DNA of 64,000 nucleotides from NCBI RefSeq assembly GCF_014334135.1, contig NZ_CP060497.1:62001-126000 (forward strand). The letters run 5' to 3'. Source of the stretch: Olivibacter sp. SDN3 (GTDB lineage Bacteria; Bacteroidota; Bacteroidia; Sphingobacteriales; Sphingobacteriaceae). A program made the translations under genes and the position numbers. A model generated the notes under the pieces. That model was not told the DNA's origin. It searched no databases and saw only the letters and a program-made list of their open reading frames with translations. Below, piece after piece: positions 53,932-63,955 of the stretch (its first letter is position 1; each line of letters opens with the position of its first letter).

Positions 53932-53939
53932 CAAAGTTA
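53932..53939 (-). promoter_or_regulatory. Candidate -7 element of the molybdenum hydroxylase operon
   Basis: TAACTTTG on the minus strand fits TAnnTTTG, about 145 bp before the small-subunit start. No good -33 TTTG is seen at the right distance, so the call is weak. The rest of 53,788-54,014 shows no other feature. Confidence 0.3.
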
Positions 53940-54074
53940 CATACCTGTTGAAAGGTTCATACACGATACACTTTGTTTTATTAACAAGTCGTTAACGTTT
54001 GAAGTGTATATCCTATGCCATATTTTAATACTTTTACGCCTTTTACTGATAAACCAAATGTTAATCAAATTATA

Positions 54075-56177
54075 ATGAAGTTTAAAAAACTGTTTGCAGT
54101 ATCACTGGCCATTTTTTGTGCTTCTAATGTATTATTTGCACAAGAGTCACCATCAAATCTTTATGTAAATAATCGCGCGCCATTGAAACTTAATACTTAC
54201 ACGCCACTCCCACTAGGGGCAATCGAGGCAAAGGGCTGGCTAAAAGAACAACTTTTACGAATGAAAACAGGGTTAACTGGCGATCTCGACAAAAGATACC
54301 CACAAGTGGTGGGCGAACGGAATGCTTGGCTGGGAGGCGATGGCGACGCTTGGGAACGGGGACCATACTGGATTGATGGTTTACTGCCATTGGCTTATAT
54401 CTTAAAAGATCAAGAATTGATCAACAAGGTTAAACCTTGGATTGATTGGACATTAAATAATCAGCGAGACGACGGTTATATGGGGCCCTTACCGATGGAA
54501 ACCAAACCTGAAGATGGTTTACAAAAAGATATGCAAGAGGATTGGTGGCCGAAAATGGTCATGCTCAAAATATTACAACAATATCACCAAGCAACGGCAG
54601 ATGATCGTGTCATCACCGCACTTATCAAATATTTTCAATACCAGCTTAAGCATCTCCCAGAGCAACCACTTGATCATTGGACTTTCTGGGGAAATCAGCG
54701 GGGCGCAGATAATCTCATGGTGGTATATTGGCTCTATAACATCACCGGTGAGCATTTTTTGCTGGATTTGGGCGAGCTTATATACCAGCAGACTTTTCCT
54801 TTCACCAAGGTATTTCTGAACGACTATAACAGCATGCAAAATGGTACGGCCCATTTGTATCCATACAATATCGGCAATCGTTATCCTTTCAAAGAGGATT
54901 TAATTAATAAGCTACACGTAGGACAATTACAGAGCTTTCATTGTGTAAATTTAGCGCAAGGGATTAAAGCCCCAATTATCTATTATCAGCAAAATCCAGA
55001 TTCATTGTATCTAAAAGCGGTTAAGAGAGCTTTTAAGGATATCGAAATTTTCCATGGCCAAGCACAGGGCATGTACGGTGGAGATGAGCCTTTGCATGGT
55101 AACAATCCTACCCAAGGTATAGAGTTCTGTTCGATCGTAGAGCTCATGTTTTCTTTAGAAAGCATGCTTCCTATCACAGGTGATGTCGGTTTTGCTGATC
55201 ATCTGGAAAAAATAGCCTATAATGCACTACCGACACAGGCTACTGACGATTTCAATTATCGACAATATCTGCAGAGTGCTAATCAAGTCAAGATTACACG
55301 CGCGAAGCGCAATTTCTTTGAAGATGATCCGCACGATGGGACGGATTTGTGTTACGGCTTATTAACAGGATATCCCTGTTGTACTTCCAACATGCATCAA
55401 GGATGGCCTAAATTTGTACAGAACCTATGGTATAGCACAGCAGATGGCGGGTTAGCGGCTCTCGTTTATGGCCCAAGTCAGGTAACTGCCAAAGTTGCCC
55501 GGGGCGTAGACGTCACAATCACTGAAAAAACCAATTATCCTTTTGAAGAAACAGTAAGCTTCACTATCCAGACCAAACAAAAAGTTAACTTCCCATTTCA
55601 TCTACGAATTCCGCACTGGGCGGAAGGTGCAAAACTTTTAGTAAATGGCAAAGAATGGAGTGAACCGGTACATGCAGGCACAACCGTAAAAATCAATCGT
55701 GAGTGGAATGATAGGGACGAGGTACAGTTAGCGTTACCTATGCAAATTTCGACCAGTAGATGGGCTGAATCATCCGTAGCGGTAGAACGCGGACCGCTGG
55801 TATATGCTCTCAAAATAGGTGAAGATTGGCGTAAAGTGCAAGGAAGTGATCGCTACGGCAATTATTATGAGGTATACCCTACCTCTGCCTGGAATTACGG
55901 CTTGTTAATGGATGCAATTAACAGGCCCGAGCAATATTTTGAGGTAATTAAAAGCAATCATATTTCATTTAAATACCCTTGGAACTTAGAAAATGCACCC
56001 ATCAGTATCCATACAAAAGGCAAAAAGATTCCAAGTTGGCAATTATACAACCATATGCCCGGCCCGCTGCCACACAGCCTGCCACAACGCATAGGTGATC
56101 AGGCATCCGAAAGCATTACGCTAGTGCCTTATGGTTGCACCACCCTACGGATAACACAATTTCCATTGGTCAACTAA
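54075..56177 (+). CDS. GH127-family glycosidase (beta-L-arabinofuranosidase-like, DUF1680)
   Basis: A 700-residue secreted glycosidase. Signal peptide MKFKKLFAVSLAIFCASNVLFAQ, which is why I chose the ATG at 54,075 instead of 54,015. An (alpha/alpha)6 barrel follows with WERGPYWIDGLLPLAY. The metal/nucleophile site known from GH127 is complete: Glu350 and Cys352 (GIEFCS), and Cys435-Cys436 (YPCCTSNMHQGW). A C-terminal beta-sandwich begins after about residue 500. It removes beta-L-arabinofuranosyl or related sugars from plant glycans. No SusC/SusD pair is adjacent. Confidence 0.92.
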   Translation: MKFKKLFAVSLAIFCASNVLFAQESPSNLYVNNRAPLKLNTYTPLPLGAIEAKGWLKEQLLRMKTGLTGDLDKRYPQVVGERNAWLGGDGDAWERGPYWIDGLLPLAYILKDQELINKVKPWIDWTLNNQRDDGYMGPLPMETKPEDGLQKDMQEDWWPKMVMLKILQQYHQATADDRVITALIKYFQYQLKHLPEQPLDHWTFWGNQRGADNLMVVYWLYNITGEHFLLDLGELIYQQTFPFTKVFLNDYNSMQNGTAHLYPYNIGNRYPFKEDLINKLHVGQLQSFHCVNLAQGIKAPIIYYQQNPDSLYLKAVKRAFKDIEIFHGQAQGMYGGDEPLHGNNPTQGIEFCSIVELMFSLESMLPITGDVGFADHLEKIAYNALPTQATDDFNYRQYLQSANQVKITRAKRNFFEDDPHDGTDLCYGLLTGYPCCTSNMHQGWPKFVQNLWYSTADGGLAALVYGPSQVTAKVARGVDVTITEKTNYPFEETVSFTIQTKQKVNFPFHLRIPHWAEGAKLLVNGKEWSEPVHAGTTVKINREWNDRDEVQLALPMQISTSRWAESSVAVERGPLVYALKIGEDWRKVQGSDRYGNYYEVYPTSAWNYGLLMDAINRPEQYFEVIKSNHISFKYPWNLENAPISIHTKGKKIPSWQLYNHMPGPLPHSLPQRIGDQASESITLVPYGCTTLRITQFPLVN

Positions 56178-56201
56178 TAAATTAAACACGGTGACGTTTT
56201 T

Positions 56202-56237
56202 GATCAGGATAAGATAACAATTTATCCTGATCCTTTT
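56202..56237. terminator. Terminator between convergent GH127 and TonB-receptor genes
   Basis: An 11-bp perfect stem GATCAGGATAA / TTATCCTGATC followed by CTTTT. The stem includes the stop codon of the receptor gene. Confidence 0.8.
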
Positions 56238-58657
56238 ACTCGTCGTTGAATATCATCATCACCACGTTTCCTTGAGTGACTTTTTACCTGTTGCGTACCG
56301 AATCGATAAGAAAATGTGAGCATACCGATACGACTATCCAAATTGATATTTTCATGCATATCGATATGCCGATAGTTGATGTTTCGGATAAATGTACGCG
56401 TTCGGAACAGGTCGTTCACTACTAACTTAAGACTTGCTTTCTTATTAAACAGCTGTTGTTGCAGTCCACCCGAAACCACGTAGTATGCATCCCGCTCGAA
56501 TAGACCATACACCGATTTTGAAAAATATTGGGCACCTAACTCTGCTGTAAGTCCATTTTTAATCGCAAAGGTATTTTGCGAATTTGCCGTGTATGTCCAC
56601 ACACTATTGTCGATAGTTCCTCCATCCTGTATTCCAGCGTATGCATTCTTGAAAAGATTAATGAAATTATTGGTAGACCACCAAGAAGTTAAGTCCTGAT
56701 TCATTGTAAAGCTCATTCCGTAAAAGGTTAGCGACTGCAGATTCTGTGGACGCAGGATACTGGTATTTATTTCATCTATTTGTGTAACCACGCTGGTCAT
56801 TACATCCTTCGTGCGACTAAAAAAAAGTGAAGTGATGTATTTGTCTTTCAAGGTGTAACTTAATTCGGCTGAGTGGGTAAGCTCTGGTTGCAGAAATGGG
56901 TTTCCTTCAAAAAAGAGAAAAGGATCTTGGAAAAAACGGAAAGGGTTCAAGGAGAAATAATCTGGGCGATCTATCCTTCTACTATAAGATGCCTGCAACT
57001 TATGGCGTTCTCCTAGTGGTTTTCTTATAAACAGACTGGGAAATAACTGGAAATAGTTTCTTTTCACTAAAGAATCCGTACTTAACTGGTGACCAGTGGT
57101 ACCAGTATATTCCCCTCGCAAACCCACTTGAAACTCCAGATTACCCAAATTATGTTTATAGTTCAGATAGCCTGCATGGATCTGCTCCTTATAGATAAAG
57201 CGATTAGTCGTTTGTTGGTCGATCTCCCAATTACCGTTCCGGAGAGTATCATAGTTTGCGTTGTTATCTGCGTTCACTAAGCTGCTCTTCCAACCACCTT
57301 CTATCGAAATTCGTTCATTTAGTGTTCGACTATAATCAACTTTCCAAACAAATACGTTCGTTACTGCTGGAATATCACCTCTACGCATCGATAAATTGAT
57401 CAGCTCGTTATTTAAGGGTTCAAAATTGGTCTGCAACAATTGATCGGCATCAAAAGAAGATCGAGAATAATCAACATCTGCCGACAGTTCGCTATTATTA
57501 TCCCATTTATGAAGGAAGTTAATATTTCCCCCCAAACTATTCCACTTCTCTTCATTGTCAATATTGGTGAGCGCATTCGATAAAAGCTCTCCTCCCGGTT
57601 TGGTAATGATATTACGTGCTGTGCTGTAGCGACTATATGATCCGACGTTGCCGTTCAGTACCGCACCTACTACAGTATTATCTGAAAGATTAACATCAAC
57701 ACCAGCTTTGAAGTTGTTGGTCACCAGTGGCTCATCTGTTGTGGATTGCTGATTAGAAACTCGAGAGGGTGTTCCTGTTACCATCCCATCATAGAAGTTA
57801 CGATTGAAGTTAAACGTTTCTTTCTCTCCACGAAAGGCATAATCGTAACTTACAAAGAAATTTGTTATGCCGTTACTGTAATTTAAGTTAAGCCCGACAC
57901 CGTAACGGTCGTCCCGCCCTCTTCCATAATTCAAGTAAGTATTTCCATTGACACCTGCTTGTATATTTTTTTTCATTCGGATATTGACAATCCCGGAATT
58001 ACCGGCGGCATCGTATTTGGCAGAGGGATTTGTTATCACCTCTACTGAAGCAATAGATGCCGAGGAAGTACCCCGCAACAGGTTCGTTAGCTCTTTCTGC
58101 GAGAGATACGTTTGTTTTCCGTTGATCATGACCATCACACCTTGCTTTCCTCGTAACGTAAGGTTACCGTCGTTATCGACCATTACGCCCGGTGCTCGCT
58201 CTAAAACTTCCAAAGCTGTATTTCCTTCCGCGAGGATACTGTTTTCTACGTTCATTATTATTCTATCTGCCCTTTGCTCAATTAAAGGTTTTTTCGCTGT
58301 GATAGTAACCGCCTCCAAAGCGGTATTGCTTTCCGTTAATATAATTTCACCATAGTCGTACGTAACCTGATCAGCACTTAAGTGGATTACTTCGCTTTGA
58401 TACGCATGATAACCTAAACTACTAACGCTAAGCATATAGTTCCCGGGCGATACTTCCATGGAAAAAGCTCCGGTGGAATCCGTTATCACGCCTTTTATAT
58501 GTTTTTTTCCCTCATTTGCCTCAATCAGTAACACATTTGCAAATGCTAAAGCTCCTGCCTCAACGTCCACTACTTTGCCTTTTATCTGCGCGAAAACAGT
58601 ACTTCCACTGCAAATAAAAATTGTTGTTATAATCGCTATTTTATAAATAAACATCAA
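56222..58657 (-). CDS. TonB-dependent receptor-like outer-membrane protein
   Basis: An 811-residue protein. Signal peptide to about residue 23 (SGSTVFAQ). A carboxypeptidase-regulatory-like domain (about 24-110) reads IKGKVVDVEAGALAFANVLL and DSTGAFSMEVSPGNYMLSVSSLGY. A plug domain (about 120-225) has NTALEVLERAPGVMVDNDGNLTLRGKQGVMVMING. A beta-barrel then runs to the C-terminus (LTFSYRFG). It belongs to the barrel group of Bacteroidota without a SusD partner. The ligand is unknown. Confidence 0.93.
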   Translation of the reverse strand: MMFIYKIAIITTIFICSGSTVFAQIKGKVVDVEAGALAFANVLLIEANEGKKHIKGVITDSTGAFSMEVSPGNYMLSVSSLGYHAYQSEVIHLSADQVTYDYGEIILTESNTALEAVTITAKKPLIEQRADRIIMNVENSILAEGNTALEVLERAPGVMVDNDGNLTLRGKQGVMVMINGKQTYLSQKELTNLLRGTSSASIASVEVITNPSAKYDAAGNSGIVNIRMKKNIQAGVNGNTYLNYGRGRDDRYGVGLNLNYSNGITNFFVSYDYAFRGEKETFNFNRNFYDGMVTGTPSRVSNQQSTTDEPLVTNNFKAGVDVNLSDNTVVGAVLNGNVGSYSRYSTARNIITKPGGELLSNALTNIDNEEKWNSLGGNINFLHKWDNNSELSADVDYSRSSFDADQLLQTNFEPLNNELINLSMRRGDIPAVTNVFVWKVDYSRTLNERISIEGGWKSSLVNADNNANYDTLRNGNWEIDQQTTNRFIYKEQIHAGYLNYKHNLGNLEFQVGLRGEYTGTTGHQLSTDSLVKRNYFQLFPSLFIRKPLGERHKLQASYSRRIDRPDYFSLNPFRFFQDPFLFFEGNPFLQPELTHSAELSYTLKDKYITSLFFSRTKDVMTSVVTQIDEINTSILRPQNLQSLTFYGMSFTMNQDLTSWWSTNNFINLFKNAYAGIQDGGTIDNSVWTYTANSQNTFAIKNGLTAELGAQYFSKSVYGLFERDAYYVVSGGLQQQLFNKKASLKLVVNDLFRTRTFIRNINYRHIDMHENINLDSRIGMLTFSYRFGTQQVKSHSRKRGDDDIQRRVKGSG

Positions 58658-58928
58658 TTAGTTATTAAGAATGATTTTAAATAATGCAAAGATATGTGAA
58701 GGAAAAGAAATATGAGCAACGCCAAACGGATTATTAATAACGCTTTAAGAACTAAATTGACAAAGCTTTACCGTCGAAACCTAATTTCTAGAATAGACTA
58801 ACCTGAGATAGCTAAGGTCTGAGGAAAGGTTTGTTAGCAATACATCTGCATTCTTCAGAACCAAATTCAATTTAAATCGTTAAACAATAAGTATTTTAAC
58901 ATGAAACACAATTAATCTCAATAGGCAG

Positions 58929-60551
58929 ATGACCAAGACAGCAGATTTATTTATAAAAGCATTAGAAAACGAGGGAGTGGAAGTTATTTTCGGGCTGCCG
59001 GGAGAAGAGAACATTGATTTTTTAGAGGCACTTAGAGACTCCAATATTCGGTTTATAGTCACAAGACACGAGCAATCTGCCGGCTTTATGGCTGCCACTT
59101 ACGGACAATTAACCGGTAAACCAGGAGTAGTGCTGGCCACGCTAGGCCCTGGTGCAACCAACCTGATAACTGCGGCCGCTTATGCACAACTGGGAGGTAA
59201 ACCTATGTTGATGATTACCGGGCAAAAGCCTATTCAAGAAAACGAACAGATCAGCTTCCAAATCGTAGATGTAGTGGGGATGATGATTCCGGTTACCAAG
59301 TTTTCTAAGCGAATCTCTTTTGGTTCTCAGGTACCTGCTATTGTACGCGAAGCATTTAGAATTGCTGTACGAGAGCGTCCGGGAGCGGTACATATTGAAC
59401 TACCGGAAGATGTAGCACGTAAAAAAGTGGATACAGAGCCTTTTCAAGTAATTCCTGACCATTTCCCTCAAGCATCCGAGAGCGTAATCAAAGAAGCAAT
59501 TACGATGATCCGTTCCGCAAAAAAACCGCTGGTTTTAATTGGAGCATCAGCTAACCGCAAAGATCTTTATGACCTATTAAGTGACTTCATTGAACATAAT
59601 AGCTTCTACTTTTTTAACACGCAATTAGGTAAGGGGGTGATTAATGAACAATCCAGCTATTATTTAGGAACCGCTGCTTTGTCAAAAGACGATTTTATTC
59701 ATGATGCTGTAAAACAAGCAGATCTCATTATCAATATTGGCCATGACGTGGCTGAAAAACCACCCTTCCTCATGAAAGAAGACGCACAGCGGGTTATACA
59801 CATCAGCTATCAACCAGCAGTTATCGACGAAGTGTATTATCCACATTTAAGTGTGATAGGCGATATCGCAGCGGCTATCAACCAAATAAACAGTAAATTA
59901 GAGAACACGGTAAGCGACAAAGAATCACGCTCATATTTGGAAGAGCAAAGGCACATTTCACAAACATTAAACCGGTATAATAGAGATGATCGTTTTCCCA
60001 TCTTACCACAGCGTCTTTGCAGTATCATTCGAGAAGAACTTGCTCCAGATGATATCGTCACACTAGATAACGGGATGTACAAGCTCTGGTTTGCCCGCCT
60101 CTATAAAACATATGAACCCAACACACTCCTACTTGACAACTCTCTAGCTTCCATGGGAGCCGGTTTACCATCAGCGATAGCGGCCAAACTGATTTATCCA
60201 AAACAAAGAGTAATTTCCGTTAATGGCGATGGGGGATTCTTAATGAATTCCCAAGAGTTGGAAACGGCCAAACGCCTTGGTTTAGATTTAACAGTCATTG
60301 TCGTACGCGATGATGCCTATGGGATGGTACGATGGAAGCAGGAATCTATGGGTCTGGATGATTTTGGGTTATCATACGATAACCCAGATTTTGTTAAATA
60401 TGCAGAAAGCTACGGCGCTCAGGGATACCGACCCAATACCGTAACCGCTTTTCAAAAAACGCTACAACAATCACTTCACAAACCCGGAATTCACCTTATA
60501 GATTTGGCAATCGATTATTCATTCAATCAAAGGTTGGCCGAGGATGTTTAA
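58929..60551 (+). CDS. Acetolactate synthase large-subunit-like TPP enzyme
   Basis: A 540-residue thiamine-diphosphate enzyme. The N-terminal Pyr domain has VIFGLPGEENIDFLEAL and the catalytic Glu in RHEQSAGFMA. The middle domain includes KKPLVLIGASANRKD. The C-terminal PP domain has VNGDGGFLMNSQELETAKRL and DDAYGMVRWKQ for TPP/Mg binding. It has the layout of catabolic acetolactate synthase (AlsS), making acetolactate from two pyruvates, and no ilvN-type regulatory subunit is adjacent. Related oxalyl-CoA or glyoxylate carboligase functions cannot be excluded. Confidence 0.85.
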   Translation: MTKTADLFIKALENEGVEVIFGLPGEENIDFLEALRDSNIRFIVTRHEQSAGFMAATYGQLTGKPGVVLATLGPGATNLITAAAYAQLGGKPMLMITGQKPIQENEQISFQIVDVVGMMIPVTKFSKRISFGSQVPAIVREAFRIAVRERPGAVHIELPEDVARKKVDTEPFQVIPDHFPQASESVIKEAITMIRSAKKPLVLIGASANRKDLYDLLSDFIEHNSFYFFNTQLGKGVINEQSSYYLGTAALSKDDFIHDAVKQADLIINIGHDVAEKPPFLMKEDAQRVIHISYQPAVIDEVYYPHLSVIGDIAAAINQINSKLENTVSDKESRSYLEEQRHISQTLNRYNRDDRFPILPQRLCSIIREELAPDDIVTLDNGMYKLWFARLYKTYEPNTLLLDNSLASMGAGLPSAIAAKLIYPKQRVISVNGDGGFLMNSQELETAKRLGLDLTVIVVRDDAYGMVRWKQESMGLDDFGLSYDNPDFVKYAESYGAQGYRPNTVTAFQKTLQQSLHKPGIHLIDLAIDYSFNQRLAEDV

Positions 60552-60620
60552 TGCTGGGTAATTTAAAAGCAGATAACCTTTAAAACACTCATGAAATGGG
60601 CACTTGTACCCATATTGATT

Positions 60621-62303
60621 TTATAAATTCCCTTTTTTCAACTCCTCAACTGCATAATTGACAGCTCTGGCGGTCATGGCCATATAGGTTAATGAGGGGT
60701 TTACGCAACCGGATGATGTCATAGCCGCACCATCTGTTACGAACACATTAGGTGCATCCCATAGTTGATTGCTCGCATTGAGAACGGATGTTTTCGGGTC
60801 ACGGCCCATACGTGCGGTTCCCATTTCATGTATTCCCTGCCCCATAGCAAAGGTACTGCGGTAACCGCTTACCTGTTGCACACCTGCAGCTTCTAACATT
60901 TCCTTTCCCTCCCTAATAATGTCGTCAATCATCATCCTTTCGTTCTCCTTAATTTCGGCATCCATGGCCAATACCGGCAGCCCCCATTTATCTTTCACTT
61001 GTTGGTCGATATAAACGCGATTCTCATGATAGGGTAGAATCTCACCAAAGCCGGTGAGCCCGATAGACCAAACCCCAGGTTCACATAACTCCTCCTTGAG
61101 TAGTGTACCTATTCCCAGTTCAGCAACATCTCGCTGCCAACTTTCTCTTGAGGCACCACCCTGGTATCCAAATCCTCGTATATAATCTCTTTTATCGGCA
61201 TTCAAATTCTGAAATCTTGGAATATATACACCGTTTGCCCGTCGTCCAAAAATATACTTATCATGATATCCCTCCACGACTCCTCTTGCACCGTTGCCTA
61301 AGGTATGGTCCATCACATTATGCCCCAGCTCTCCGGAACTGCTCCCAAGACCTCCTTCCCAGATGTCTGTTGCCGAATTCATCAATACCCAGGCCGAGTT
61401 GAGTGCAGATGCATTCAAAAAAACGACCTTAGCAAAATATTCATATGTTTGATTATTTTCAGCATCCAAAATGGTTACCCCTGTAGCTTTCCCAGAATCC
61501 TTATCATAAATGATATTGACTACAATAGACCATGGTCTAACAGTTAAATTACCGGTTTTCACCGCAGCAGGTAATGTAGAAGATTGCGTGCTGAAATAAC
61601 TGCCGAAATTACATCCATTGGAACATTGATTTTGATACTGGCAATTTACACGGCCGTGTAATGGCTTGGTAATATTTGCCACACGCCCAATAATCATCCG
61701 TCGTTCGCCATTGTAATGTTTTTTTAAACGGGCTGCAACATCTTTTTCCACCACATTTAGTTCCATCGGAGGCAAAAAATCACCATCTGGCAATATATCC
61801 ATACCTTCTTTACTGCCGCTTATACCGGCAAAACGTTCCACATAGGTGTACCATGGCGCAAGGTCTCTATACCGAATGGGCCAATCCACAGCGATTCCCT
61901 CTTTCAGATTAGCTTCAAAATCCAGGTCACTCAAGCGATAACTTTGTCTACCCCATATTAATGACTTACCTCCCACCTGATATCCCCTTACCCAATCAAA
62001 ACGTTTTATCTCTACATAAGGATTATCCACTTCGTTCACCAAGAAATTAACGTTACCTTCTGTCATTGGCCAATAACGGGCTTGAATAGGATGATCGTGC
62101 AACATCTGCTGACTACGATTATTCCTGTAAGGGTATTCCCAAATATTTCTAGCTGCGAAATCGTAATCCTTAATATGCTCCACATTCCGTCCCCTATCCA
62201 ATAGCAATGTTTTCAGTCCCTTTTCGGTCAGTTCTTTTGCAGCCCAGCCCCCACTTATACCCGATCCAATAACAATTGCGTCATATGCATTATCAGCTAC
62301 CAT
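60621..62303 (-). CDS. GMC-family oxidoreductase
   Basis: A 560-residue flavoprotein. FAD-binding AIVIGSGISGGWAAKELTEKGLKTLLLDRG (about 10-39), SLIWGRQSYRL, a cysteine-rich NCQYQNQCSNGCNFGSYFS segment (about 228-246), and the C-terminal GIHEMGTARMGRDPKTSVL...NVFVTDGAAMTSSGCVNPSLTYMAM with the catalytic His region. The type resembles periplasmic or soluble sugar/alcohol dehydrogenases of Bacteroidota, but no Tat signal is seen here. The substrate is unknown. It converges with the TPP enzyme gene. Confidence 0.9.
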   Translation of the reverse strand: MVADNAYDAIVIGSGISGGWAAKELTEKGLKTLLLDRGRNVEHIKDYDFAARNIWEYPYRNNRSQQMLHDHPIQARYWPMTEGNVNFLVNEVDNPYVEIKRFDWVRGYQVGGKSLIWGRQSYRLSDLDFEANLKEGIAVDWPIRYRDLAPWYTYVERFAGISGSKEGMDILPDGDFLPPMELNVVEKDVAARLKKHYNGERRMIIGRVANITKPLHGRVNCQYQNQCSNGCNFGSYFSTQSSTLPAAVKTGNLTVRPWSIVVNIIYDKDSGKATGVTILDAENNQTYEYFAKVVFLNASALNSAWVLMNSATDIWEGGLGSSSGELGHNVMDHTLGNGARGVVEGYHDKYIFGRRANGVYIPRFQNLNADKRDYIRGFGYQGGASRESWQRDVAELGIGTLLKEELCEPGVWSIGLTGFGEILPYHENRVYIDQQVKDKWGLPVLAMDAEIKENERMMIDDIIREGKEMLEAAGVQQVSGYRSTFAMGQGIHEMGTARMGRDPKTSVLNASNQLWDAPNVFVTDGAAMTSSGCVNPSLTYMAMTARAVNYAVEELKKGNL

Positions 62304-62613
62304 GGTTTTTGTTAATTAGTTTATCTGTTATATTTTAGTAGTTCTCCCAATACCAACGTTTGCATAAATTAACATAACGCTAATAAATCCATCAGCTTCA
62401 TTCTTTTTCAGATTGCGATATGTTTATGAACAGTTAGTTGCCGATATGTATCGGTATTTTCAAACTTAGATAAACTTTCGTTTATATACAACTCTCGGTA
62501 AGTAAAAAGAATATGTAATGGTAATTTCATTTATGCTATAATATCTATATATTTTTTCACGTTGGTATAACAAATTTTTATCTTGCACGTCTTAATGGTG
62601 TTTTGTTTGAAAC
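62304..62613. other. Divergent intergenic region, no gene
   Basis: About 310 AT-rich bases between the GMC oxidoreductase and metallophosphoesterase starts. It must hold both promoters. A weak TATCTTGC -7-like element lies at about 62,580 on the plus strand, and no operator-like palindrome stood out. Confidence 0.4.
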
Positions 62614-63831
62614 ATGCTGAGTAGAATTCTTTTTATCATTCCCATATGGATCATCGTAGATCTATATTTTTTTCAAGCCTTAAAAAGCGTTGTAGGTCAT
62701 TGGCAACTACCTGCTAAACAAACCATTTATTGGGCATACTGGATGTTTGACCTATTGCTCATACTGTTCATCCTATACCTAAGTTTCATTGACTCAAAGA
62801 TTATTCCGACACGTTACGGGTTCCTCTTCGTAGGTTTTGTATTTATCTCTATTATCCCAAAGTTATTTGCTTTACCTTTTCTGTTGTTAGAGGATTTGAC
62901 CAGGCTAGGAAGTTATATTGTTCATTATAGCTCAGAAAAAACCTATCCAGAACGCCGCAGGTTTATAGGTCAACTTATACTGGGCATCAGTACCATTCCT
63001 TTTGGAGCAATCATATATGGTATGGCCAAAGGAAAATACAATTATAAAGTACATCGTAGCACACTATACTTTAAGGATTTACCCCAGACTTTTGATGGCT
63101 TTACTATTACCCAGCTTTCGGACATCCATTGTGGTAGTTTTACTGATCATACCGCAGTAAAACGGGGTATAGAGCTGGCAAACGCACAAAAAAGCGATTT
63201 AATGGTGTTAACCGGCGACCTTGTTAATAATGAAGCCGAAGAACTAGATGAATGGCAGAGCACTCTTGCCCGATTGAGTGCTCCTTTAGGCGTTTATTCT
63301 GTTTTGGGCAACCATGATTATGGTGATTACATCGCATGGCCATCATCAGACGCTAAGCAAGCTAATCTTAATCGTTTAAAAACCATGCAACGCGAGATGG
63401 GTTTCCGTCTGTTAATGGATGAGCATGTGAAAATTGAAAAAAACGGTCAGTTTTTTAACCTTGTCGGTATTCAGAACTGGGGCAAGAGTTTTGCTCAATA
63501 TGGTGATCTGCACAAATCGATGCAAACCGTCGAAGAGAACACCTTTTCTGTGCTGCTGTCGCATGACCCTACACATTGGGAAGCTCAGGCATTACAACAT
63601 CCCAAACCTATCCATCTCACATTGGCCGGACATACCCATGGTATGCAATTCGGCATTGAGATTCCCGGTTTGAGGTGGAGTCCAGTAAAATACATTTACA
63701 AACAATGGGCAGGCGTCTATAAGATAGGATTTAAATACATCAATGTTAACCGGGGTTTCGGTTTTATCGGTTTCTCCGGTAGAGTCGGGATCTGGCCAGA
63801 AATTTCTGTTATTACTTTACGAAAAGGATAA
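62614..63831 (+). CDS. Membrane-anchored metallophosphoesterase
   Basis: A 405-residue protein. The N-terminal part (about 1-155) has four hydrophobic segments. The calcineurin-like phosphoesterase domain carries all metal-ligand motifs: SDIHCG (D-x-H), TGDLVNN (GD), GNHDYG (GNHD), LLSHDPTHW (H) and LAGHTHGMQFG (GHTH). YaeI/UDP-diacylglucosamine-type or phospholipid substrates are typical for this layout, but none can be assigned. It is monocistronic. Confidence 0.92.
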   Translation: MLSRILFIIPIWIIVDLYFFQALKSVVGHWQLPAKQTIYWAYWMFDLLLILFILYLSFIDSKIIPTRYGFLFVGFVFISIIPKLFALPFLLLEDLTRLGSYIVHYSSEKTYPERRRFIGQLILGISTIPFGAIIYGMAKGKYNYKVHRSTLYFKDLPQTFDGFTITQLSDIHCGSFTDHTAVKRGIELANAQKSDLMVLTGDLVNNEAEELDEWQSTLARLSAPLGVYSVLGNHDYGDYIAWPSSDAKQANLNRLKTMQREMGFRLLMDEHVKIEKNGQFFNLVGIQNWGKSFAQYGDLHKSMQTVEENTFSVLLSHDPTHWEAQALQHPKPIHLTLAGHTHGMQFGIEIPGLRWSPVKYIYKQWAGVYKIGFKYINVNRGFGFIGFSGRVGIWPEISVITLRKG

Positions 63832-63879
63832 ATAGGTATAAAATTTCAGACTGAATATTGTGCTTGGATAAAATAACGA

Positions 63880-63955
63880 ACACTTCTAAAAAGCAATTAC
63901 TGATTAAATTTATTTTCATCGGCGTTCGTGAATGTCACGCTTTTTGCCTAAGTTT
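63880..63955. repeat. Second copy of a dispersed intergenic repeat
   Basis: GTTCGTGAATGTCACGCTTT... to CTAAGTTTA resembles 19,947-20,023. On the minus strand both would read a short peptide pattern with DIHE after a Lys-rich stretch. It may be a relic of a mobile gene or a REP-like family. The sequence after it to the window end shows no feature. Confidence 0.45.

Noticed and set aside
54075-58657. GH127 plus TonB receptor as a polysaccharide utilisation locus
   Set aside because: The genes converge across a terminator, there is no SusD-like gene, and the receptor belongs to the SusD-less barrel group.
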